From positions 1-12,492 of the forward strand of contig DATCLN010000118.1 of NCBI GenBank assembly GCA_036563895.1: a stretch of 12,492 nucleotides of DNA, given 5' to 3'. Within the stretch, counting starts at the first letter, position 1; every line of letters starts with the position of its first letter. This DNA is from ZCTH02-B3 sp036563895. GTDB lineage: Bacteria; Bacillota; Bacilli; Paenibacillales; Paenibacillaceae. Made by a program: the position numbers and the translations under genes. Positions 1-5,702 of this stretch are shown here, piece after piece. Under the pieces are notes generated by a model. The model worked only from the letters and a program-made list of their open reading frames with translations. It was not told where the DNA came from and made no database searches.

Positions 1-151
1 GTCCCGCCCTTACCACAGCGAGGAATACCTGTCCAACAAGACCATCTTCACCAGCGAGGAAGACCTGGCCCGGACGGAGTGGCTCGTGGACGTCGGCGAC
101 ATGCTGCAGGAGTACGACCGCTACTGGACGGAGCTGACGAGCGGGCATTGA
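1..151 (+). CDS. potD: C-terminal end of a probable spermidine/putrescine ABC transporter substrate-binding protein (PotD-like), partial
   Basis: This is an open frame entering from the left edge (first full codon at position 2) and ending at TGA 149-151, leaving 49 residues. The tail reads as a short loop, then SNKTIFTSEEDLARTEWLVD, then a helix ending in EYDRYWTELTSGH. This matches the C-terminal pattern of PotD-type polyamine-binding proteins: an acidic 'SEEDL' helix start, then E-W-x-x-D-V-G, then a final Y-x-x-Y/W-x-x-L segment (E. coli PotD ends in a comparable EWQNDVG...YEEYYQKLKAG). By family knowledge such a protein is an exported or lipid-anchored receptor that delivers spermidine or putrescine to PotABC; the signal peptide and ligand pocket lie outside the window. 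It is followed within 30 nt by a strong terminator, so it is probably the last gene of its operon. Another ABC solute-binding protein of the same fold (iron or other small ligand) cannot be excluded from 49 residues. Confidence 0.6.
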   Translation, partial: SRPYHSEEYLSNKTIFTSEEDLARTEWLVDVGDMLQEYDRYWTELTSGH

Positions 152-175
152 ATGGCCGTATTATGGCGAAAAACG

Positions 176-245
176 CGAAAAACCCGGACAAGCCGTTCCC
201 CGCGCGGATCGCGCGGGAGTGTGCCGGCTTGGGTCCGGGTTTTTT
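176..245 (+). terminator. Long branched, probably bidirectional intrinsic terminator between convergent genes
   Basis: The outer stem pairs AAACCCGGACAAGCCG (about 179-194) with CGGCTTGGGTCCGGGTTT (about 225-242); the only flaw is a 2-nt bulge. Nested inside is a second perfect 8-bp stem, CCCGCGCG-GAT-CGCGCGGG (about 199-217). The plus strand ends in six T (240-245) after GGG. The minus strand also ends in a T-rich run (the complement of the A-rich 167-182 stretch) after the same stem. It lies 25 nt after the potD stop and about 85 nt beyond the cysI stop, so it can end both converging transcripts. The rest of the 152-329 gap shows only a short GC hairpin without a T-run and no convincing gene. 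Confidence 0.85.
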
Positions 246-329
246 GTGCGGTTCGCGGCTTTGGTGTTCAGCACGGCCAGGGCCGACGGCATCCCGGCAA
301 CGGCACGCACCCGCCCCGGCGGGCAGCCA

Positions 330-2183
330 TTACCCGCGCACGGCGGCCGAGGCGGCGGAGGCCGCAAGCGCCTCCTGACCCGCGGCGTGGAGATCCCGGC
401 CGTCGCGGACCTCCCGTACGTAGCCGGCGCGGATGACGAAGTCGCCGAAGCGCTCGCCCGGCAGGCGCTCCGCCGCGTAATGGCGGAAGATCGGCGCCAG
501 CGTCTCCAGGATTTCGGCTTCGCCGATGTTTTCCCGGTACAGGACGTTCAGCCGGTCGCCCGTGAAGCTGCCGCCCAGGTACAGGTTGTACTTGCCCGGC
601 GCCTTGCCGGTGAAGGCGATCTCCGCCAGCGCCGGCCGTGCGCAGCCGTTGGGGCAGCCGCTCATGCGGATGACGATTTCCTCTTCGCGCAGGCCGACCT
701 CGTCGAGCAGCACTTCCAATTTGTCCAGCAGCACCGGCAAATACCGCTCCGCGTCCGCCATCGCCAGGCCGCACGTGGGCAGGGCCACGCAGGCGATGGA
801 GTTGCGCCGCAGCGCGGAGTGCTGCCGGCCGTCGGTCAAGCCGTATTTCTCCACCAGTGCCTCGATCTTGCGCTTGTTGCGCGGCGACACATTTCCGATG
901 ATGAGGTTCTGGTTCGGCGTCAGGCGAAAATCCCCGGTGTGGACCTTCGCGATCTCGCGCAGGCCCGTCATGAGCGGATAGTCGTCCCAGTCCCGGATCC
1001 GCCCGTTCTGGATGAACAGTGTCAGGTGCCACTTGCCGTTGCTGCCCTTCACCCATCCGTAGCGGTCGCCGTTGTGCTCGAATTTGAACGGCCGGGGCTC
1101 TTCCAGCTCCCATCCCAGGCGCCGGTTCAGCTCGTCCCGGAACCATTCGACGCTCCGGTCGTCGATGGTGTATTTGAGGCGGGCGTACTTGCGGATGGCG
1201 CGGTTGCCGTAGTCCCGCTGGATCGTGACGACTTTTTCCGCCACTTCAATGATCCGTTCCGGACGATGGAACCCGATCACCCGCGCCAGCTGCGGATACG
1301 TGAGCGGATCGCCGTAGGTCATCCCCATGCCGCCGCCGACGGCCACGTTGAAGCCCGCGAGCTTTCCGTTTTCCACGATGGCGATGAATCCGAGATCCTG
1401 CGAAAAAACGTCCACGTCGTTCGAAGGCGGTACGGCGATGCCGATCTTGAACTTGCGCGGAAGGTACGCCGGGCCGTAGATCGGCTCCGTTTCGTCCTCG
1501 CTGTAGCCGCTTCCCTTGCGCTCCAGGCTTTCGGATACGCCGGGATTCCGCGGGAGGCGCGGATTTTTCACGCTGTCCGCGTCCCGGCTGTCCACCGCCT
1601 TGTCCCCGTCCAGCCAAATCTCATAGTAGGCCTTCGTGCGCGGCATCAGATGTTCGCTAAGCCGCTTCGCCCACTCGTAGACCTCGCCGTGCACTTCCGA
1701 CTGGTACGGGTTCGGGTTGCACATGACGTTGCGGTTCACGTCGCCGCACGCGGCCAGCGTGGTGAGCAGCGCCTCGTTCACCTCGCGGATCGTCCGCTTC
1801 AGGTTCCATTTCAGGACGCCGTGGAACTGGAACGACTGCCGGGTGGTCAGGCGCAGGGTGCCGCCCGCGTAGCGCTGCGCCAGGTCGTCCAGCACAAGGT
1901 ATTGCTGCGGCGTGACGATGCCGCCGGGCGCCCGCACGCGCACCATGAACTGGTAGGCGGGTTCAAGCTTCTGCTTTTCCCGTTCCAGCCGCAAATCCCG
2001 GTCGTCCTGCTGGTACGTGCCGTGAAACTTCAGCAGCCGGTCGTCCATCGCGGACACCGCGCCGGTGATCCGGTCTTCCAGGCTTTCCGGGATCGTCCCC
2101 CGCAGGTAGTTGCTTTCCAGCTTGATCTTTTCCACGTCGCTGGGCGGAAGGTTTTGCGACGCGGAAAGACGGTCCTGTGCCAT
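330..2183 (-). CDS. cysI: Assimilatory sulfite reductase (NADPH) hemoprotein beta subunit
   Basis: This subunit performs the six-electron reduction of sulfite to sulfide in the cytoplasm, taking electrons from CysJ, for cysteine synthesis. The product is 617 residues; E. coli CysI is 570. The N-terminal half holds ESNYLRGTI (about 24-31), FHGTYQQDDRD (53-63), the sulfite-pocket segment VRAPGG (83-88), DVNRN (148-152, with Arg151 equivalent to the sulfite-binding Arg153) and LPRKFK (241-246, with the two pocket lysines Lys244 and Lys246). The C-terminal half has the cysteines that hold the 4Fe-4S cluster and siroheme: Cys465 and Cys471 in CVALPTC, Cys510 and Cys514 in GCPNGC, with the same spacing as E. 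coli. ATG 2183 is chosen because a near-perfect AAGGAGG sits 10 nt upstream; longer in-frame starts would overlap the end of cysJ. Two oddities are an insertion of about 30 charged residues before LPRKFK and an Ala-rich tail of about 18 residues (about 600-617). It follows cysJ after a 28-nt gap. Confidence 0.97.
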   Translation of the reverse strand: MAQDRLSASQNLPPSDVEKIKLESNYLRGTIPESLEDRITGAVSAMDDRLLKFHGTYQQDDRDLRLEREKQKLEPAYQFMVRVRAPGGIVTPQQYLVLDDLAQRYAGGTLRLTTRQSFQFHGVLKWNLKRTIREVNEALLTTLAACGDVNRNVMCNPNPYQSEVHGEVYEWAKRLSEHLMPRTKAYYEIWLDGDKAVDSRDADSVKNPRLPRNPGVSESLERKGSGYSEDETEPIYGPAYLPRKFKIGIAVPPSNDVDVFSQDLGFIAIVENGKLAGFNVAVGGGMGMTYGDPLTYPQLARVIGFHRPERIIEVAEKVVTIQRDYGNRAIRKYARLKYTIDDRSVEWFRDELNRRLGWELEEPRPFKFEHNGDRYGWVKGSNGKWHLTLFIQNGRIRDWDDYPLMTGLREIAKVHTGDFRLTPNQNLIIGNVSPRNKRKIEALVEKYGLTDGRQHSALRRNSIACVALPTCGLAMADAERYLPVLLDKLEVLLDEVGLREEEIVIRMSGCPNGCARPALAEIAFTGKAPGKYNLYLGGSFTGDRLNVLYRENIGEAEILETLAPIFRHYAAERLPGERFGDFVIRAGYVREVRDGRDLHAAGQEALAASAASAAVRG

Positions 2184-2190
2184 TCCCAGG

Positions 2191-2200
2191 TCTCCTCCTT
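2191..2200 (-). promoter_or_regulatory. Strong Shine-Dalgarno site deciding the cysI start
   Basis: On the minus strand the sequence AAGGAGGAGA ends 7 nt before ATG 2183, with AAGGAGG itself 10 nt away. It lies wholly in the 28-nt cysJ-cysI gap. It fixes the cysI start at 2183 and suggests that cysI is translated independently and strongly rather than by coupling to cysJ. Confidence 0.8.
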
Positions 2201-2211
2201 GCATCCCGTTG

Positions 2212-4641
2212 TCAATACACATCGCGCTGATACCGGTTTTGCCGCTGCAGCTCGGCAAGGCGCTCTTCGGCCGCTTCCGCGCTCAGGCCGCCTTCCTTCT
2301 GCAGCACCGCGAGCAGCGCGGCATGCACGTCGGGCGCCATGTTCTTCTCGTCGCCGCAGACGTACACGTATGCCCCGTCTTCCAGCCAGCGGTAAAGCTC
2401 CCGGCTTTGCTCGAGCATGCGGTGCTGCACGTACACCTTTTGTTCGGTGTCGCGGGAAAACGCCACGTCCATCCGGGTCAGCACGCCGTCCTTGAGCCAG
2501 CGCTGCCACTCCGTCTGGTACAGGAAATCCGTGCGGAAATGCCGGTCTCCGTAAAAGAGCCACGTCTTGCCGCCGGCGCCGGTCGCCTCCCGCTCCTGCA
2601 GGAACGCGCGGAACGGAGCCACGCCCGTTCCCGGCCCGATCATGACGATCGGCGCGCCGGGGTCGGCCGGCAGCTTGAAGTTGGGATTGTGATGCACGTA
2701 CACCGGCACCGTATCGCCCGGCTGCGCCCGCTCGGCCAGATATGTGGAGCAGACGCCGTACCGGTCGCGGCCGTGGGCGTGGTACCGCACCACCCGCACG
2801 GTCAGGTGCGCCTCGTCCGGGAACGCCTTCAGGCTGCTGGCGATGGAATATTTGCGGGCCGGAATCTTTCGCAGAAGCCGCACCAGCTCCCGCGCCGGCA
2901 CGCCCTTCAGCCCGTGGTCCCGGATGAGATCGAGCAGATCCCGTCCCCGCAGGTAGTCCCGGAGTTCCCGCTCCCTGCCGGCGGCCAGCAGCTCCCGCAC
3001 GCTGCCGGTTCCGAAGGTTTCCGCCACCTTTTCCAGCAGCGGTCTGGTGAGCACGGTGATTTCAAAATGTTTCAGAAGGGCCTCCCTGAGCGGCACTTCC
3101 TCTGTTCCGTCCACCGGCACCGGTTCTTCCGCTTTCCACTCCGCTTCCCGGATGAGCTCGTCCACGAGTTCCGGGCGGTTCTCGGGAATGACGGCCAGGC
3201 AATCGCCCGGTTCATACTGCAGGCCGGAACCGGCCAGCGACAGTTCCACGTGGCGGGTTTCGCGGTCCGAGCCGCGGCCGTTGAGATTCAGGTTCTCGAT
3301 CACTTCGGCGTAAAAAGGATTGTCTCTCGAGTAGGACGGTTCCGCGGCCGCCGCGGGGGCTGTCGCCGGTGCGGCGAAAGGGGCAATGCCTGCCGCCGCC
3401 GCGAATGGAGCGGCGCCCGCCCCCGGTCCTGCCGAAGCGGCGCCGTTGGCCAGGCCGTTCCCCGGAACCGCATTGGGGGCCGGATAAGGCGCCAGTCCCG
3501 GAACCACGCCGGGAAACGCCGCCGGGTACGCCGCCCAGCCGGGATACGTTCCCCATCCCGGAATGACGGCATATCCGGGAGCCGGTCCCCATATCGGGAA
3601 AAACGGCACGAAACCCAAGGCAGGGGCTGTTCCCGCAAGCGCCGGATAAGGAACAGCGGACACGGCGAGACCCTGGACCGCCTGCGGAACTCCCGCCGAT
3701 GCGGCGACACTGCCGGCCGGCTGGGGAATTGCCGCCGATGCGGCGACGCCGTTCATCACCTGCGGCGAGCCCGCCGTCGCGGCAACACCGTTTGCTTGCT
3801 GCCGTGCCGCTTGCTCCGCGCCCGCGGACGCCTCCCCGGCCGCCGCCTCTTCCAGCGCCTTGAGCACCGACTCCATCCACGCCGCCGCCGGCTGTTCAAA
3901 ATCCACGTCGCAATCGACGCGGGGAGCGAGCCGCACGCCGCCCAGTTCCTCCAGCCGCTTGTCGAAATCCTTGCCCGTCTTGCAGAAAAACTCATAGGAA
4001 CTGTCCCCGAGCGCCAAAACGGAAAAACGAACCCCGTCCAGCCTCGGCGCCCTTTTGCCATGCAGAAAATCGTAGAACGATCTGGCGTTGTCCGGAGGAT
4101 CGCCTTCGCCGTGGGTGCTCACAATGACAAAAAGATTCCGGACGTTTTTGAGTTCGTTCGTCTTGAAGGCGTTCATCGCGGACAGCGCGACCTTGTAGCC
4201 CCGCTCTTCCAGCTTCGCGGCGAACTTTTTGGCCAGCTTCTGGCTGTTGCCGGACTGGGAGCCGAACAGCACCGTCGCTTCCCGCGTTGCCGTGCCGGAC
4301 GCGGCACCGTTCGTGCCGGCCGGAGCTTCCGCCGGTTTCCCCGGCACCGCGCCCGCGGCTTCCGCCGGTGCCGGCGCTGCCGGTCCGGGAGCCAAGCCAG
4401 TCGCCGCCGTTGCCGCTTCCCGTGTCCCGGCGCCCGCCGCAAACGCCGCCGCGGGCACCTGTGCCCACGGCGCGCTTCCCGCCAAAGCCGCAAAAGCCGG
4501 CAACGGCCCCCCCTGCACCGCGCCCGCTCCGGCCAGATATCCGCTCAGCCACATCCGCTGCGCTTCCGTCAGCGTAGGCAGCAGCAAGTTCAGCCAATTC
4601 GCCTGTTCCTGCGTGAACGGACCGTTGTTCTGAAGAAGCAA
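2212..4641 (-). CDS. cysJ: Assimilatory sulfite reductase (NADPH) flavoprotein alpha subunit with long low-complexity linkers
   Basis: This subunit carries electrons from NADPH through FAD and FMN to the CysI hemoprotein. The product is 809 residues, about 200 more than Bacillus subtilis CysJ (605). Domains in order: an N-terminal helix region (1-37, including QEQANWLNLLLPTLTEAQ) as in Bacillus CysJ; an Ala/Pro/Gly-rich linker (about 38-120); an FMN flavodoxin domain (about 121-263: phosphate loop FGSQSGNSQ, STHGEGDPPDN, LALGDSSYEFFC); a second, very long linker (about 264-435); an FAD-binding domain (about 436-660: NPFYAEV, RHVELSL, RKYSIASS, GVCSTYL); and an NADPH domain (about 661-809: IGPGTGVAPFRAF, FYGDRH, VYVCGDEKNMA, ending RDVY). 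The start is TTG at 4641, the first codon of the frame after an AGGTGGAG-like site about 6 nt upstream, and the N-terminus aligns with the Bacillus protein. It is the first gene of the cysJI operon. All flavin and NADPH motifs look intact, so only the linkers are abnormal. Confidence 0.97.
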   Translation of the reverse strand: MLLQNNGPFTQEQANWLNLLLPTLTEAQRMWLSGYLAGAGAVQGGPLPAFAALAGSAPWAQVPAAAFAAGAGTREAATAATGLAPGPAAPAPAEAAGAVPGKPAEAPAGTNGAASGTATREATVLFGSQSGNSQKLAKKFAAKLEERGYKVALSAMNAFKTNELKNVRNLFVIVSTHGEGDPPDNARSFYDFLHGKRAPRLDGVRFSVLALGDSSYEFFCKTGKDFDKRLEELGGVRLAPRVDCDVDFEQPAAAWMESVLKALEEAAAGEASAGAEQAARQQANGVAATAGSPQVMNGVAASAAIPQPAGSVAASAGVPQAVQGLAVSAVPYPALAGTAPALGFVPFFPIWGPAPGYAVIPGWGTYPGWAAYPAAFPGVVPGLAPYPAPNAVPGNGLANGAASAGPGAGAAPFAAAAGIAPFAAPATAPAAAAEPSYSRDNPFYAEVIENLNLNGRGSDRETRHVELSLAGSGLQYEPGDCLAVIPENRPELVDELIREAEWKAEEPVPVDGTEEVPLREALLKHFEITVLTRPLLEKVAETFGTGSVRELLAAGRERELRDYLRGRDLLDLIRDHGLKGVPARELVRLLRKIPARKYSIASSLKAFPDEAHLTVRVVRYHAHGRDRYGVCSTYLAERAQPGDTVPVYVHHNPNFKLPADPGAPIVMIGPGTGVAPFRAFLQEREATGAGGKTWLFYGDRHFRTDFLYQTEWQRWLKDGVLTRMDVAFSRDTEQKVYVQHRMLEQSRELYRWLEDGAYVYVCGDEKNMAPDVHAALLAVLQKEGGLSAEAAEERLAELQRQNRYQRDVY
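3481..3648 (-). other. Pro/Gly/aromatic low-complexity tract in the CysJ inter-domain linker
   Basis: CysJ residues 332-387 contain about 12 aromatic residues (Tyr, Trp, Phe) and 13 prolines, spaced every few residues in short words such as PGW, YPG, PGY, FPG and APYP. This directly follows the 13-residue repeats and links the FMN domain to the FAD domain. A usual flexible linker is Ser/Gly/Glu-rich and about 20 residues long, so this composition is unlike that of the family. The reading frame is open on both sides and the flanking domains are intact, so it is not a frameshift product. Confidence 0.75.
3640..3795 (-). repeat. Four 39-bp tandem units encoding a 13-residue repeat within cysJ
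   Basis: CysJ residues 283-334 fall into four successive 13-residue units: ANGVAATAGSPQV, MNGVAASAAIPQP, AGSVAASAGVPQA and VQGLAVSAVPYPA. The pattern is x-N/G-G/S-V/L-A-A-S/T-A-x-x-P-Q/Y-x. The DNA repeats too: GCCGATGCGGCGAC occurs at 3695 and again exactly 39 bp later at 3734. The first two or three units are the most alike and the fourth is degraded, which suggests stepwise duplication followed by drift. Confidence 0.8.
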
Positions 4642-4694
4642 TCCTCTCCACCTCGTCAGTGCCGGTTGAAATGCCCGTTTCCGTTTTAATTCTG

Positions 4695-4769
4695 ATTATT
4701 CCTATATGAATTATATTTTGTATCAACAAACTATCATACCTGACGGGCCCCGGTCAATAATCAGGTCAA
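4695..4769 (-). promoter_or_regulatory. AT-rich promoter island for cysJI with candidate operator dyad
   Basis: This AT-rich stretch within GC-rich DNA precedes cysJ. On the minus strand there are several candidate boxes: two direct TTGACC copies 12 bp apart (plus-strand 4752-4757 and 4764-4769), of which the nearer one has GATAGT 16 bp downstream (4730-4735); TTGTTG (4724-4729) with TATAGG 17 bp downstream (4701-4706); and a perfect TATAAT (4710-4715) that lacks a good -35. An imperfect inverted repeat, ATTATTC-6 nt-GAATTAT (4695-4714), overlaps the -10 candidates and could bind a dimeric repressor. In Bacillus, cysteine-synthesis genes are under CymR or CysL control, but I cannot assign this dyad to either. 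Which promoter is used is uncertain. Confidence 0.45.
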
Positions 4770-4800
4770 AAAAAACTTTCGGACAAACGCGCCCCTTGTT

Positions 4801-4850
4801 GTCAAAAAAGCCCGACAAAAAGCGCTTTGCCTCCAAAAGGCAAAGCGCTT
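4801..4850 (-). terminator. Intrinsic terminator of the nag operon
   Basis: A perfect 12-bp stem, AAGCGCTTTGCC (4820-4831) and GGCAAAGCGCTT (4839-4850), encloses a 7-nt loop. Reading the minus strand, it is followed by CGCTTTTTGTCGGGCTTTTTTG, that is two T-runs; the plus strand has no T-run after the stem. It therefore ends transcription coming from nagB, about 80 nt after the nagB stop, and isolates the cysJI promoter from the upstream operon. Between it and nagB (4851-4931) I see no gene. Confidence 0.93.
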
Positions 4851-4931
4851 CCGTGACGAATACGGTTCGCATGCGGACCATGCAGGTCCCGCCTGCTCCG
4901 GCAGCGCCGGTTCATCATCGTCTTGAATGTT

Positions 4932-5702
4932 TCATCGAAAGCCTTTCACCGAATGCGTTTCACCCGGCGCCGTCTGCCTGAATCCCGCCGCCGCTCCCTC
5001 ATCCAGCATCACCACCAGATCGGGGTGCAGCTGCAGCAGGGAAGCCGGGCATTCCGTCGTGAGCGGCCCGGTCAGCGCCCGGTGGACGATGTCCGCCTTG
5101 TCCGCCCCCTTGACGACCAGCAGGATGGTCACGGCTTTGAAGATGCCGCCCAACCCCATGGTGACGGCCCTGGTCGGCACCTCATCCAGCGAGCGGAAAA
5201 AACGGGAGTTGGCCTCCCGCGTCTGCGGATGCAGGACGGCCACGTGCGTCTTGCTGTGCAGCTCCCGTCCCGGTTCGTTGAAACCGATGTGCCCGTTGTG
5301 GCCGAGACCGAGCAGCAGGAGATCGATCCGCCCGGCGTCCTGCAACAGGCGTTCATACCGTTCGCATTCGCATTCCAGATCCGCCGCGTTGCCGTCCGGG
5401 ATGTGCGCGCGTTCCGGCGGAAGGTCGATGTGGCGAAACAAATGCCGCTCCATGTAACTGCGGTACGATTCCGGATGATCCGGCGGCAAACCGACGTATT
5501 CGTCGAGATTGAACGTCGTGGCCCGCGCGAAACTGATCTCGCCCCGCCGAACCGCCGCCGCCAGCTTTTCGTAGATGCCGACCGGCGTTCCGCCGGTGGC
5601 CAGGCCGAGCACCGCGTCCGGCTTCCGCCTCAGCAGCCGGACGATCGTTTGCGCCGCCGCTTCGTGAAGCTGTTCCTCGTTTGCGAAAATGTTGATCTTC
5701 AA
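4932..5702 (-). CDS. nagB: Glucosamine-6-phosphate deaminase
   Basis: This enzyme converts glucosamine-6-phosphate to fructose-6-phosphate and ammonia in the cytoplasm, the last step of amino-sugar catabolism before glycolysis. The product is 256 residues, normal for the family (242-266). Motifs: LGLATGGTP (phosphate loop, 32-40), FNLDEYVGL (64-72, with Asp67 the catalytic base that corresponds to E. coli Asp72) and the family signature LLLGLGHNGHIGFNEPG (129-145, with His138 and Glu143 the catalytic pair). Asn136 replaces the E. coli Asp141, as in Bacillus NagB. The segment ANSRFF (163-168) is also typical. The start is TTG 5702: it overlaps the TGA stop of the kinase gene as TTGA (4 nt), an in-frame stop lies 12 nt further upstream, and an AAGGGGTG site is 10 nt away. 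The overlap indicates translational coupling. It is the last gene of the operon, followed by a strong terminator. Confidence 0.97.
   Translation of the reverse strand: MKINIFANEEQLHEAAAQTIVRLLRRKPDAVLGLATGGTPVGIYEKLAAAVRRGEISFARATTFNLDEYVGLPPDHPESYRSYMERHLFRHIDLPPERAHIPDGNAADLECECERYERLLQDAGRIDLLLLGLGHNGHIGFNEPGRELHSKTHVAVLHPQTREANSRFFRSLDEVPTRAVTMGLGGIFKAVTILLVVKGADKADIVHRALTGPLTTECPASLLQLHPDLVVMLDEGAAAGFRQTAPGETHSVKGFR

Noticed and set aside
246..329. A second terminator after cysI formed by the CCCGCC/GGCGGG hairpin near 310-324
   Set aside because: Short stem, tiny loop, no T-run on either strand; the branched hairpin at 176-245 is sufficient.
219..2495. A very long open frame on the plus strand opposite cysI (about 758 codons), plus similar long plus-strand frames opposite cysJ, nagB/nagK/nagA and the regulator (2110-4689, 4923-7418, 9420-11312)
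   Set aside because: These are antisense to genes with clear family motifs; high GC removes stop codons from opposite frames, and their products are arginine/proline/alanine-rich with no recognisable domain.
3300..3880. Frameshift or gene fusion as the cause of the long CysJ linker
   Set aside because: The reading frame is continuous and in phase from the FMN domain to the FAD domain with no stop and no out-of-frame homology; the extra sequence is low-complexity and partly tandemly repeated.
4642..4760. S-box or T-box riboswitch in the cysJ leader
   Set aside because: From the likely promoter to the TTG start there are only about 60-100 nt, with no expected box motifs or terminator/antiterminator pair.
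4800..4805. Perfect TTGACA -35 box on the minus strand inside the nag terminator T-run
   Set aside because: No -10 box at 16-18 nt downstream; it probably arises from the T-rich terminator tail.
4815..4860. Possible plus-strand terminator or regulatory hairpin in front of nagB
   Set aside because: The stem is perfect but only the minus strand has a T-run, and no plus-strand gene ends there, so it is a terminator for the minus-strand nag operon.
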